The notes beneath the pieces are model-generated. The model searched no databases and had not been told where the DNA came from. It saw only the letters and a program-made list of their open reading frames with translations. Below are positions 43,095 through 51,757 of a DNA stretch of 64,000 nucleotides, piece by piece (position 1 is the first letter of the stretch; each line of letters starts with the position of its first letter). Position numbers and translations under genes: made by a program. This DNA comes from Candidatus Crickella caballi (GTDB taxonomy: Bacteria > Bacillota > Clostridia > Peptostreptococcales > Anaerovoracaceae): assembly GCA_018064665.1 (NCBI GenBank), contig JAGHUV010000014.1, positions 1 to 64,000 on the forward strand, written 5' to 3'.

Positions 43095-43295
43095 ATGGCA
43101 AAGAACAAAATGAAGTCCCACAGAGGCGCTATGAAGCGTCTTCACGTTACAGGTTCGGGCAAAGTTAAGAGAAACAAGGCATACAAGAGCCACATTCTTA
43201 CTAAGAAGACGGCTAAGAGAAAAAGAGGCCTGCGTAAGGCTACTACTCTCACAAGTGCAGATCTGAAGCGTATGCTGAGATCAATGGCTAAGTAA
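43095..43295 (+). CDS. rpmI: 50S ribosomal protein L35
   Basis: A 66-residue very basic protein, [20 protein letters not shown] start and [16 protein letters not shown] later, the standard L35. SD AGGAGG. Middle gene of infC-rpmI-rplT. Confidence 0.98.
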   Translation: MAKNKMKSHRGAMKRLHVTGSGKVKRNKAYKSHILTKKTAKRKRGLRKATTLTSADLKRMLRSMAK

Positions 43296-43308
43296 GGAGG
43301 TAAGGATA

Positions 43309-43662
43309 ATGGCAAGAGTTAAAGGCGGAGTAAACGCACACAAGAGACACAAGAAAATTCTGAAGCAGGCTAAGGGATACTATGGCAGAAGAAAGAACAC
43401 TTTCGGTGCTGCTAATCCTGCAGTTATGAGAGGCCTTAGATCTGCATACGTAGGTCGTAAGAACAAGAAGAGAGAATACAGAAGACTCTGGATCGCTAGA
43501 ATCAACGCTGCATCAAGAGCAAATGGAATCTCCTACAGCCAGTTCATGGACGGACTCAAGAAGGCAGGAATTGAAATCAATCGTAAGATGCTTTCCGAGA
43601 TGGCCATCTATGATGCAAAGGGATTTGCAGAACTCTGCGAGACAGCTAAAAAGGCTAAATAA
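43309..43662 (+). CDS. rplT: 50S ribosomal protein L20
   Basis: A 117-residue L20: [20 protein letters not shown] start, KGYYGRRKN and [13 protein letters not shown] typical. In Bacillota L20 also binds the leader of this operon. Its stop codon shares one base with a small downstream ORF (TAATG). Confidence 0.98.
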   Translation: MARVKGGVNAHKRHKKILKQAKGYYGRRKNTFGAANPAVMRGLRSAYVGRKNKKREYRRLWIARINAASRANGISYSQFMDGLKKAGIEINRKMLSEMAIYDAKGFAELCETAKKAK

Positions 43663-43829
43663 TGGAATATGTATTGACACATTTGCCGGCAATACTGCTG
43701 GCATGCGTGATTGTTGCAGTAGCTGCTGTGCTCTGGTGGATATCACTGGAAATGGCTGCAAAGCGTAAGAGAGAACGCGTGCAGGCACGTAGGGTCGAAG
43801 CTCAGACTAAAGCAGATGAAAAAGAATAA
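43662..43829 (+). CDS. 55-residue single-pass membrane protein
   Basis: A short frame that begins on the last base of the rplT stop codon (TAATG) and ends just before the terminator. The product has one hydrophobic helix (about 8-28, ILLACVIVAVAAVLWWIS) and a highly charged C-terminus rich in Arg, Lys and Glu. The lack of a separate SD fits translational coupling to rplT. The overlap, the complete TM-plus-charged-tail architecture and the terminator directly after it argue that it is real. Function unknown. Confidence 0.6.
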   Translation: MEYVLTHLPAILLACVIVAVAAVLWWISLEMAAKRKRERVQARRVEAQTKADEKE

Positions 43830-43866
43830 AAATATGACAGGCTTTACAGCCTGTCATATTTTTTGC
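43829..43866 (+). terminator. Rho-independent terminator of the infC operon
   Basis: AAATATGACAGGC pairs with GCCTGTCATATTT around TTTACA, then TTTT. Confidence 0.9.
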
Positions 43867-43992
43867 GAAATTATTAACTAAGAAAGAACAATTTTTAAGA
43901 AAAAAGGTGTGCCGAATTCCTTCGACACCCATATGATAGCACCGAAATGTGTCGATAATATTTCGCTTGTGTGAAGGAATCGACACACAAAA

Positions 43993-44021
43993 TTGAAAAA
44001 CACAACATATTGTGTTATTAT
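43993..44021 (+). promoter_or_regulatory. Promoter with palindromic operator in the spacer
   Basis: TTGAAA (43993-43998), 17 bp, TATTAT (44016-44021). The spacer is almost exactly a palindrome, AACACAACATATTGTGTT (43999-44016), with 7-bp perfect arms and a CATA centre. A dimeric repressor is the likely ligand; the regulator is unknown. Confidence 0.6.
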
Positions 44022-44068
44022 AGGTACAATAATAGGCTAATACTGTGTTGGCGGAGGTTGAATTCTCT

Positions 44069-45169
44069 ATGAGAGCAGAGAACAGAAACAGATTATTTAA
44101 GTATGTGGCAGTCATTTGCTGCGCACTGATGCTGTGCGGATGCAAGGGATCTGTCGATAATCTTACGGTACCTGATGAGTACAATTATGATGATTTGTCA
44201 CAGTATATTAAGCTGGGAGAATACAAAGGCATCGAATACGAAGATGCGGCAAGTCAGGTATCACAATCCGAGCTTCAGGAAGCGATTGACGAGCTTCTTT
44301 CCGAGTCGTCAGAGGAGGTCAGAAACACTACCGGAACAGTCAAAGAAGACAGCAAGATCAATATCGACTACGTCGGATCCATTGATGGTGTTGAATTTGA
44401 GGGCGGAACAGGAAGTGACATAGACCTGGACATGGCAGACAACAACTACATCGATGGCTTTGCCGATGGAATACTGGGTCACAAAGCCGGAACTACATTC
44501 GATATCAACGTTACTTTCCCGGAGAACTACGGAAACGAGGAGCTTGCCGGACAGCCTGCAGTGTTCAAGATCACCGTTAACTACATTTCAGAGGAAGATA
44601 CGCCTGAATACAGTGACGAGTGGGTCAAGAACAACACCGACTATGACAGTATGAAAGATCTGGAAGCCGGTCTCAAGGCAGAGATGCTGAGTGAGAAGAA
44701 TGAGAATTCTGCTTCGGATGCAAGGACTTACGTATTTGATACAATAATCGACAGAAGTGAAGTCGTTGAATATCCTGAGAAGGAATACAACAGCAGATAC
44801 GAACAGCTCGTTAACAGCTACAAGGGCTATGCAGAGGCAAACGATATCGAGTTTTCAGACTATCTTGAGGATCAGCTGGGAATTACAGAGAAGGAATTCG
44901 AAAGCATGGCCAAAGAGACCTGCGAAACAGCAGTTAAGCAGGAACTTGTGCTTCATGCTATAGCGCAGGCGGAAGGTATCAAACCGGGTGACAGCGATTA
45001 TCAGGAATTTGTAAACAAGCTGCTGACCGACAGCGGATATACGGAAGAAGATTTCGAGGAACAGAAGGGCTGCACTATCAAGGAGTATGCTGAACTCAAT
45101 AACCTTTATACATCTATGCTTTATCAGGTAGTGATGGATAAGGTGATGGAATATAGCATTGCGAAATAG
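44069..45169 (+). CDS. Exported trigger-factor-like lipoprotein (FKBP-type PPIase)
   Basis: A 366-residue lipoprotein. The signal peptide (about 1-24) ends in a lipobox-like LCGC. Residues about 85-170 form an FKBP-type peptidyl-prolyl isomerase domain with INIDYVGSIDGVEFEGGTG and FADGILGHKAGTTFD; the C-terminal part (about 190-360) matches the trigger factor C-domain. It lacks the ribosome-binding N-domain, as expected for a secreted chaperone of PrsA-like function. ATG 44069 follows GGAGG by 11 bp; a TTG at 44045 has none. nrdR is 11 bp downstream. Confidence 0.85.
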   Translation: MRAENRNRLFKYVAVICCALMLCGCKGSVDNLTVPDEYNYDDLSQYIKLGEYKGIEYEDAASQVSQSELQEAIDELLSESSEEVRNTTGTVKEDSKINIDYVGSIDGVEFEGGTGSDIDLDMADNNYIDGFADGILGHKAGTTFDINVTFPENYGNEELAGQPAVFKITVNYISEEDTPEYSDEWVKNNTDYDSMKDLEAGLKAEMLSEKNENSASDARTYVFDTIIDRSEVVEYPEKEYNSRYEQLVNSYKGYAEANDIEFSDYLEDQLGITEKEFESMAKETCETAVKQELVLHAIAQAEGIKPGDSDYQEFVNKLLTDSGYTEEDFEEQKGCTIKEYAELNNLYTSMLYQVVMDKVMEYSIAK

Positions 45170-45180
45170 GAGGAAGAGGT

Positions 45181-45636
45181 ATGAAGTGTCCATATTGCAA
45201 CAACGAAGAAACCAAAGTTGTTGATTCGAGACCTGTTGAGGAAGGACTCGCTATCAGAAGAAGAAGAGAATGCGAAAAGTGCCATAAGCGTTTCACAACC
45301 TTCGAGAAGATTGAAAACTCACTGCTTGTTGTAGTTAAGAAGGACGGAACCAAGGAAAGCTTCGACAAGAATAAGATCATAAGCGGCGTGATGAAGGCCT
45401 GCCAGAAGACCAAGGTTACGTATGATGATGTACAGATGATTGCTGACAATATCGAGCGCGGACTGAACAACACAATGGAGAAGGAAATTCAGTCGACTAT
45501 GATCGGTCGTCTTATCATGGACGAACTCAAGAAAATCGATCACGTTGCATATGTTAGATTTGCATCCGTATATCGCGAATTCAAGAGCGTTGACACATTT
45601 ATTGACGAGATAAACAAACTTCAGGAGAATAAATAG
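45181..45636 (+). CDS. nrdR: Transcriptional regulator NrdR
   Basis: A 151-residue NrdR with an N-terminal zinc ribbon (MKCPYCNNEETKV ... CEKCHKRFTTFE) and an ATP-cone (about 50-140). It represses ribonucleotide reductase genes according to ATP/dATP. Full length. No nrd genes in the window. Confidence 0.97.
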   Translation: MKCPYCNNEETKVVDSRPVEEGLAIRRRRECEKCHKRFTTFEKIENSLLVVVKKDGTKESFDKNKIISGVMKACQKTKVTYDDVQMIADNIERGLNNTMEKEIQSTMIGRLIMDELKKIDHVAYVRFASVYREFKSVDTFIDEINKLQENK

Positions 45637-45637
45637 T

Positions 45638-46300
45638 ATGTTAAGAGTTGCAATTGACGGACCGGGAGGCACAGGAAAGAGCACAATAGCCAAAGCTGTA
45701 GCTGAAGAGCTTTCCCTCGAATACATCGATACAGGAGCGATGTATCGTGCTGTGGCGTTAAAATGTATCAGAAACGGTGTCGCTTTGGACGACGAAGCGG
45801 CAATTATCGGGATGCTTGAAAGCACCGATATAGACTTTGTCTCAAGCAAGGTAACACTGGACGGAGAGGACGTTAGCGGACTTATAAGAACCAACGAGGT
45901 TTCTATGGCTGCTTCCAATGTTTCCAAATTCGGCCCGGTAAGAGAGAAGGTAGACGCTGTCACAAGAAAAATCGCTTCGACCAAGAATGTGATAATGGAC
46001 GGAAGAGATATCGGATCGTTTGTTATTACAGATGCAGAGGTTAAGATTTTCATGACTGCCGATCCTGCGGTAAGAGCTAAGAGACGCTATGATCAGCTGC
46101 TTGAGGCTGGCAAGGAAGCGGACTACGATACTATCTTTAAGGAAATTGAAGAGAGAGATTATCAGGATACACACAGAGACCTGCATCCGCTCAAACAGGC
46201 TGAGGATGCGATATATCTGGACACCTCGGATATGACCATCGAAGAGAACATCAAGGCTGTACTTGAAATAATCGCCAAAACCACAGAGGCTGAGGCGTAG
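45638..46300 (+). CDS. cmk: Cytidylate kinase
   Basis: A 220-residue (d)CMP kinase. Walker A GPGGTGKSTIAKAVAEEL (about 8-25), IDTGAMYRAVAL and the DGRDIGSFV motif are clear. It phosphorylates CMP/dCMP with ATP. One base gap to nrdR. Confidence 0.97.
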   Translation: MLRVAIDGPGGTGKSTIAKAVAEELSLEYIDTGAMYRAVALKCIRNGVALDDEAAIIGMLESTDIDFVSSKVTLDGEDVSGLIRTNEVSMAASNVSKFGPVREKVDAVTRKIASTKNVIMDGRDIGSFVITDAEVKIFMTADPAVRAKRRYDQLLEAGKEADYDTIFKEIEERDYQDTHRDLHPLKQAEDAIYLDTSDMTIEENIKAVLEIIAKTTEAEA

Positions 46301-46447
46301 AATCCACCTGTTGCAAGGCATACAGGAAATATGATGAATGAGAAATGGCGATAAGAAGATTTCTTCACCGGAAATCCAACTGTCGTCCATTTTTTATTGA
46401 GCATGGCTGTTATACAATCTCCTTGTATCCGTTGGATAGGAGGTGAA

Positions 46448-47134
46448 ATGCAGATTAAAAGTATGCCTGAGTGTGAAAGGCCTCAGGAGAAGCTGCTTTA
46501 CGGCGGTGTTCAGCAGCTCAGCAATTCAGAGCTTCTTGCGCTGATAATACGCACAGGAACCAATAAGAAGTCAGCCGTTCAGCTTGCAGAGGACGTCATT
46601 AATCATTCGTGCGAAGTTCTGGGGGATCTTGGCAGGGCTGAAGTCAAAGAGCTTACAGAAATTGAGGGTATCGGTGTGTCCAAGGCCTGCTCTATTGTTG
46701 CAAGTATAGAGCTTGCCAAGCGGCTTATATCGGATCCCGGCGGGAGTAGCAGGAAGATTATAAGAGACTGCAGTGACGTTGCAGAGCTGCTTATGCAGGA
46801 GATGCTGTATGAGAAGCGAGAGAAGCTTATAGAGCTGCTCCTCAATGTAAAAGGGGAAGTGGAATCAAAGGCTGTTATTTCGGTGGGTGAGCTTTCGGGT
46901 ACCAATGTGCATCCCAGAGAGGTGTTCAGTCCTGCGATAAGAAGAGGCGCGGCGGCTGTTATAATAGCGCATAATCATCCCAGCGGGGATCCAACCCCAA
47001 GTGAAGATGATATTCTGGCAACAAAGAGACTCGTGGAGGCATCTCAGCTTATCGGTATCAAGCTGGTGGATCATGTCATAATAGGTAACGGAACATATAC
47101 CAGCCTGAGAGCTGAGGGTATAATACCTGCGTAA
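46448..47134 (+). CDS. radC: RadC-like JAB domain protein
   Basis: A 228-residue RadC-family protein: N-terminal helix-hairpin-helix region (IEGIGVSKACSI) and a C-terminal JAB/MPN domain with zinc motif HNHPSGDPTPSEDD (H-x-H-x7-D). Despite the name a repair role is not proven. ATG 46448 follows AGGAGGTGA directly; the longer frame at 46397 lacks SD. Between cmk and radC, ATCCAAC (about 46375) and GTTGGAT (about 46431) form distant inverted repeats. Confidence 0.93.
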   Translation: MQIKSMPECERPQEKLLYGGVQQLSNSELLALIIRTGTNKKSAVQLAEDVINHSCEVLGDLGRAEVKELTEIEGIGVSKACSIVASIELAKRLISDPGGSSRKIIRDCSDVAELLMQEMLYEKREKLIELLLNVKGEVESKAVISVGELSGTNVHPREVFSPAIRRGAAAVIIAHNHPSGDPTPSEDDILATKRLVEASQLIGIKLVDHVIIGNGTYTSLRAEGIIPA

Positions 47135-47203
47135 TAAGAGCGCCTAGGTAGAGAAAAGTAGAAAAAACTGAATTTTATTAGCAAAAAGTGCAGTAGTAGA
47201 AAG

Positions 47204-47288
47204 TGCCATTGTTCGATAAATATACCGAACAATGGCAGCTAAAACAAGGTGCAATTATTCGGCTTTAAGCCCGAATAATTGCATTTTT
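47204..47288 (+). terminator. Two tandem hairpins, the second a terminator
   Basis: TGCCATTGTTCG (47204-47215) pairs with CGAACAATGGCA (47226-47237), without a T-run. TGCAATTATTCGGCTT (47250-47265) pairs with the segment ending GCA at 47283, followed by TTTTT, and should terminate radC transcription. Confidence 0.75.
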
Positions 47289-47387
47289 GATATGTGAAAA
47301 AATAAATAAAATTGTCTGAAAATATTGCACTGTTTCCGTGAATGAATAAACTTATGTTAAGCTAAAAATGAACATAGGAGGTCGCTC

Positions 47388-48617
47388 ATGAAAAACTTTA
47401 TTAAGAACTATAAGATGACAATAATTCTGCTTGGCGGAATTCTTGTCGGCGCAATCATCGGATTGGTTGCCGGTGAGGGTGCAACTGTCCTGAGCCCATT
47501 CGGAGATCTTTTCCTGAATCTGCTTCTGGTAGTTGTAGTACCACTCATTTTCCTGACAATTTCAACTTCAATCGGCAAAGTGGATTCTGCCAAGAGAGTA
47601 GGAAAGCTTCTTCTTGCTATCGTAGCAGTATTCCTTATCACTTCACTTATCAGTGCTATGGTAGGTATTATCAGCACTCGCACAACTCTGGTAGATCCTG
47701 GCGACGGACAGGCTATCATGCAGGCACTTGATGATTCCATCCAGGCGGAAGACGACGGCATGAACATGCTCGAGCGTACTGTTTCGGCAATCAGCACAGA
47801 CGATTTTGCAAATCTTCTTTCAAGACAGAACATCATCGCGCTTATCGTAATGTCAATACTCGTTGGTCTGTCAATCCAGATGGCAGGTGAGAAGGGCAAG
47901 CCTTTCCTCAACGTGCTCGAGAGTGCTAATGAAGTACTGCAGAAACTGATTCAGATCATCATGTACTATGCTCCGATCGGACTTGCATGCTACTTTGCAA
48001 ACTTCGTAGGAACCTTCGGTGCAAGCATCGCAGTAGGATATCTTAAGTCACTGATAATTTATTGCGTAGCATGTCTGTTCATCTACTTTGGTGTTTACTC
48101 ACTTTACGCATTTATTGCTGCCGGCAAGGACGGCTTCAAGGCATACTGGGCAAATATCATTCCACCTACACTGACTGCTCTTGCTACTTGCAGTTCAGCA
48201 GCGTGCATTCCTGTTAACACAAAGTGTGCTCAGGATATCGGATGCCCTATGGATATCGCAAATACAACAATTCCTCTGGGAACTTCCTTCCACAAGGACG
48301 GTTCCATCGTAGGAAGCGTATTCAAGATTATGTTCCTGGTATACCTCTTCGATGCAGAAGTTTCGCTCGGAACAATCATTCTGCTGACACTTATCGCAAC
48401 AGTAATGGTTACTGCAGTTCCTATCGGAGGCGGAACTATTTCAGAGATGCTGATCATCACAATGCTCGGCTTCCCTGTAGCAGCACTTCCTATTTTAACT
48501 ATAATCGCAACTATCATTGATGCTCCTGCTACTATCCTGAACGTAGTCGGAGACTCAGCAAGCAGCATGCTTGTATCCAGAATCGTAGAGGGTAAGGACT
48601 GGTTTAAAAGACAATAA
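47388..48617 (+). CDS. Dicarboxylate/amino acid:cation symporter (DAACS)
   Basis: A 409-residue secondary transporter of the GltPh/SstT fold with about eight helices and two re-entrant hairpins. Conserved blocks: ATCSSAACIPVNTKCA, IPLGTSFHKDGSIVG (in place of the NMDGT motif of glutamate carriers) and ILTIIATIIDAPATILNVVGD. Substrate may be an amino acid such as Ser/Thr, Asp or Glu; the changed NMDG motif makes prediction unsafe. SD AGGAGG. Its stop shares a base with murE (TAATG). Confidence 0.9.
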   Translation: MKNFIKNYKMTIILLGGILVGAIIGLVAGEGATVLSPFGDLFLNLLLVVVVPLIFLTISTSIGKVDSAKRVGKLLLAIVAVFLITSLISAMVGIISTRTTLVDPGDGQAIMQALDDSIQAEDDGMNMLERTVSAISTDDFANLLSRQNIIALIVMSILVGLSIQMAGEKGKPFLNVLESANEVLQKLIQIIMYYAPIGLACYFANFVGTFGASIAVGYLKSLIIYCVACLFIYFGVYSLYAFIAAGKDGFKAYWANIIPPTLTALATCSSAACIPVNTKCAQDIGCPMDIANTTIPLGTSFHKDGSIVGSVFKIMFLVYLFDAEVSLGTIILLTLIATVMVTAVPIGGGTISEMLIITMLGFPVAALPILTIIATIIDAPATILNVVGDSASSMLVSRIVEGKDWFKRQ

Positions 48618-50002
48618 TGGCACATATATTAAACATTACTTCTGATTCCAGAAGAGTTCAGCCGGGAGATACCTTTGTTGCAATCAAAGGTTTTACGGTT
48701 GACGGACATGATTATATTGAGAAAGCCATAGAGAATGGAGCCACTCGCATTATTTGCGAGCATGGCTCTTATTCTGTAGAGACAACTGTTGTTGAAAACA
48801 GTGAAAAATGGCTTAATGAGATGCTCGTTGAAAATGTGAGTCCGCAGTTTTCAGAGATGAAGTTTGTGGGAATCACAGGAACAAACGGCAAGACTACTAC
48901 TGCTTATCTGGTGAGCCAGATGCTTAATGCTCTCGGAATGAAGGCGGCGTATATCGGTACTATCGGATTCTATGTTGGCGGCGAGCTCATCAGAGAACTG
49001 CCTAATACAACACCGGATGTACTTGCAATGTACAATCTGATTCTCGAGTCCAAGAGCAAGGGCGCAGATACGGTCATCATGGAGGTATCGAGTCACGCTT
49101 TGTATTACGGACGCATTAACGGCATCAAGTTTGACGTTGCAGCGTTCACCAATCTGACAGAGGACCATCTTGATTTTCATAAGACCATGGAGGCATATCT
49201 CGAGACCAAAGTGAAGCTCGTTGATTACATCAAGGACGGCGGAACAATGATCGTGAACGCAGACGATCCTGCTTCCGAAGCTTTCAAGGCGCCTGTAGTA
49301 AAGAGTATCGGACTCGCTTCAGAGGGAAACGGTGCGGATTATCATGTCAAGAGCTACAAGTACAACATTGCAACAACTGACATGGTTATCGGCTGCGGAG
49401 ACCGCGACTACGAGCTTAAGACCAATCTGCTGAACAAGTTCAATCTGTACAATTACACTTTGGCAGCAGCAATCACCAACAATCTCGGATACAGTATGGA
49501 GGACATCATCGGAATAACAGGCGATGTATATCCGCCGAGCGGACGTAATGAGATCATCGAGGTTGAGGGTGCCAAAGCAGTCATCGATTATGCGCACACT
49601 CCGGACGCTGTTGAGAAGATTATCGAGGCAAATCTCGAGGACAAGACCGGACAGGTTATCACGGTAATCGGATGCGGTGGCGACAGAGACCCTATCAAGA
49701 GGCCTATCATGGGTGAGATAGCAACCAGACTGTCTGATTATGTTATCTTTACTGATGACAACCCGAGAACAGAAGATCATGAGAAAATCATGGAGGATAT
49801 ACTGAAGGGCGTAAACACCGACAACTATGAGGTGGTACTCGACAGAGCGAAAGCTATCCGTAAAGGACTCAAGAAGCTGGAGCCGGGAGATTCGCTTCTG
49901 ATACTCGGAAAGGGTCATGAGGACTACCAGATTCTGGGTCATGAGAAAGTTCATTTTTCAGATAGAGAACAGGTCATAAAGTATCTGAAAAGAAGAAGAT
50001 AA
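48617..50002 (+). CDS. murE: UDP-MurNAc-tripeptide synthetase MurE
   Basis: A 461-residue Mur ligase. N-terminal DSRRVQPGDTFVAIKG domain, ATP site GITGTNGKTTTAYL (about 90-103), and C-terminal TDDNPRTED. The DNPR box is the marker of meso-diaminopimelate-adding MurE, as opposed to lysine-adding enzymes, so the cell wall is probably meso-DAP type. It is coupled by one base to a symporter gene rather than being in a mur cluster. Confidence 0.95.
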   Translation: MAHILNITSDSRRVQPGDTFVAIKGFTVDGHDYIEKAIENGATRIICEHGSYSVETTVVENSEKWLNEMLVENVSPQFSEMKFVGITGTNGKTTTAYLVSQMLNALGMKAAYIGTIGFYVGGELIRELPNTTPDVLAMYNLILESKSKGADTVIMEVSSHALYYGRINGIKFDVAAFTNLTEDHLDFHKTMEAYLETKVKLVDYIKDGGTMIVNADDPASEAFKAPVVKSIGLASEGNGADYHVKSYKYNIATTDMVIGCGDRDYELKTNLLNKFNLYNYTLAAAITNNLGYSMEDIIGITGDVYPPSGRNEIIEVEGAKAVIDYAHTPDAVEKIIEANLEDKTGQVITVIGCGGDRDPIKRPIMGEIATRLSDYVIFTDDNPRTEDHEKIMEDILKGVNTDNYEVVLDRAKAIRKGLKKLEPGDSLLILGKGHEDYQILGHEKVHFSDREQVIKYLKRRR

Positions 50003-50017
50003 AGTATGCCGTGTTTG

Positions 50018-50050
50018 CGGGAAAAGGATGCGTTCCTTTTCCCGTTTTTT
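50018..50050 (+). terminator. Rho-independent terminator after murE
   Basis: CGGGAAAAGGA (50018-50028) pairs perfectly with TCCTTTTCCCG (50034-50044), then TTTTTT. Confidence 0.95.
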
Positions 50051-50051
50051 C

Positions 50052-50080
50052 TTGAAATGAAATTGCTCTGATAGTATAAT
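50052..50080 (+). promoter_or_regulatory. Promoter of rny
   Basis: TTGAAA (50052-50057), 17 bp, TATAAT (50075-50080), 92 bp before the rny start. Confidence 0.8.
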
Positions 50081-50172
50081 AAACATGTATTATTATGCAA
50101 TTAATGGTGCGAAGATTTTTACACCAGATATGATGTATATATTACAAATTTCATAACATAAGGAGGGGCAAA

Positions 50173-51717
50173 ATGCCAGCATATTTGATTAGTGTAATCA
50201 TTGGCATTGTATTCCTTATTGTCGGTATACTGGTAGGCTATATTTTACGCAAGTCGGTAGGCGAAAAGGCCATCGGCAGCGCGGAGCAACAGGCCAAGAA
50301 CATTGTACTTGATGCACAGAATACTGTTGAGAACCTCAAGAAGGAGAAGGTTCTCGAGGCAAAAGAGGAAATACAAAAACTTAGACAGGATTACGAGAAC
50401 GAATTCAGAATCAGAAGGAACGAAGTACAGAGGGCGGAAAGAAGAATTCTTCAGAAGGAAGAGAATATCGATCGCAAGCTCGACAACATCGAGAAGAGAG
50501 AAAACAATCTCACCAAGAGAGAACACTCTATGGATGAGAAACACAGGGAGATTGATTCATTCATAGCTAAGCAGATGGCTGAACTGGAGAGAATCTCCGG
50601 CTACACCAAGGAAGAAGCAAAGGAAATTCTTCTGAAGGACGTAGAGACAGACATCCGCAAGGATGCAAGTGCTCTTATCACCAAGATTGAGAGTGAAGCA
50701 AGAGAAGAAGGCGACAAGAAAGCAAGAGAGATTATCACTACTGCTATTCAGAGATATGCAGCTGACCAGGTAACAGAGACTACTGTTTCTGTAGTCAGCC
50801 TGCCTAACGACGACATGAAGGGCCGCATCATCGGTAGAGAGGGTCGTAACATCAGAGCTATCGAGACTCTCACCGGCGTTGATCTTATTATCGATGATAC
50901 ACCGGAGGCTGTAATTCTTTCAGGCTTTGATCCTGTAAGAAGAGAGATTGCAAGAATTGCACTTGAGAAGCTTATCGTTGACGGACGTATCCATCCGGCT
51001 CGCATTGAGGAGATGGTACAGAAGGCAACCAAGGAAGTTAATGAGATTATAAAGTCTGAGGGTGAAAGAGCATGCTTCGAATGCGGAGTCCACAATCTGC
51101 ATCCGGAACTTGTAAAGCTTCTCGGAAGACTCAAATACAGAACTTCATACGGACAGAATGTTCTTCAGCATTCCATAGAGGTATCAACTCTTGCAGGAAT
51201 GATGGCAGACGAGCTTGGACTTGACCCTAAGGTGGCAAGGAGAGGCGGATTACTTCACGATATCGGAAAGTCAATCGACCATGAGGTTGAGGGAACTCAC
51301 GTTGAAATCGGAGTAAGCATCTGCAAGAAGTACAAAGAGTCCTGGAAGGTTATCAATGCCGTTGAATCACACCATGGCGACGTTGAGGCAACAACTCTGG
51401 AGTCAATGCTTGTAGGTGCAGCAGATGCACTTTCCGCAGCAAGACCGGGAGCAAGAAGAGAGACTCTTGAGACATACATCAAGAGACTTGAGAATCTTGA
51501 GAACATTGCCAATACAACAAAGGGAGTTGATAAGTCTTACGCAATTCAGGCAGGCAGAGAGATCCGCGTAGCAGTTAAGCCTAACCAGGTTAAGGACGAC
51601 GAGGTACCTATGCTTGCAAGAGAAATTGCCAAGAAGATAGAAGCAGAGCTTGAATATCCGGGCCAGATTAAAGTTAATGTAGTTCGCGAGACAAAAGCTA
51701 CTGAATTTGCAAAATAG
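50173..51717 (+). CDS. rny: Ribonuclease Y
   Basis: A 514-residue membrane-bound endoribonuclease that starts mRNA decay. N-terminal transmembrane helix (about 4-26), long charged coiled coil (about 30-200), KH domain with [19 protein letters not shown], and HD domain with HDIGKSID (about 363-370). Full length. SD AAGGAGGGG. A hairpin follows, in which the SD of the next gene is buried. Confidence 0.98.
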   Translation: MPAYLISVIIGIVFLIVGILVGYILRKSVGEKAIGSAEQQAKNIVLDAQNTVENLKKEKVLEAKEEIQKLRQDYENEFRIRRNEVQRAERRILQKEENIDRKLDNIEKRENNLTKREHSMDEKHREIDSFIAKQMAELERISGYTKEEAKEILLKDVETDIRKDASALITKIESEAREEGDKKAREIITTAIQRYAADQVTETTVSVVSLPNDDMKGRIIGREGRNIRAIETLTGVDLIIDDTPEAVILSGFDPVRREIARIALEKLIVDGRIHPARIEEMVQKATKEVNEIIKSEGERACFECGVHNLHPELVKLLGRLKYRTSYGQNVLQHSIEVSTLAGMMADELGLDPKVARRGGLLHDIGKSIDHEVEGTHVEIGVSICKKYKESWKVINAVESHHGDVEATTLESMLVGAADALSAARPGARRETLETYIKRLENLENIANTTKGVDKSYAIQAGREIRVAVKPNQVKDDEVPMLAREIAKKIEAELEYPGQIKVNVVRETKATEFAK

Positions 51718-51724
51718 TAAAGGG

Positions 51725-51750
51725 GCTCCCCGTCTAGGCGGGGAGCTTTT
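51725..51750 (+). terminator. Hairpin after rny, overlapping the next gene's SD
   Basis: GCTCCCCG (51725-51732) pairs with CGGGGAGC (51739-51746), then TTTT. It looks like an intrinsic terminator, but the only SD-like GGGGAG for the next ATG (51758) lies in its 3' arm, so it could instead gate translation of the desulfurase. Confidence 0.65.
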
Positions 51751-51757
51751 AAGAGAT

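Noticed and set aside
43999..44016. Rex site before the trigger-factor-like gene
   Set aside because: The arms read AACACAA/TTGTGTT, the reverse orientation to Rex TTGTGA/TCACAA half-sites.
46300..46447. Extended radC start at 46397
   Set aside because: No SD and no family similarity for the first 17 residues; AGGAGGTGA is placed right before the ATG at 46448.
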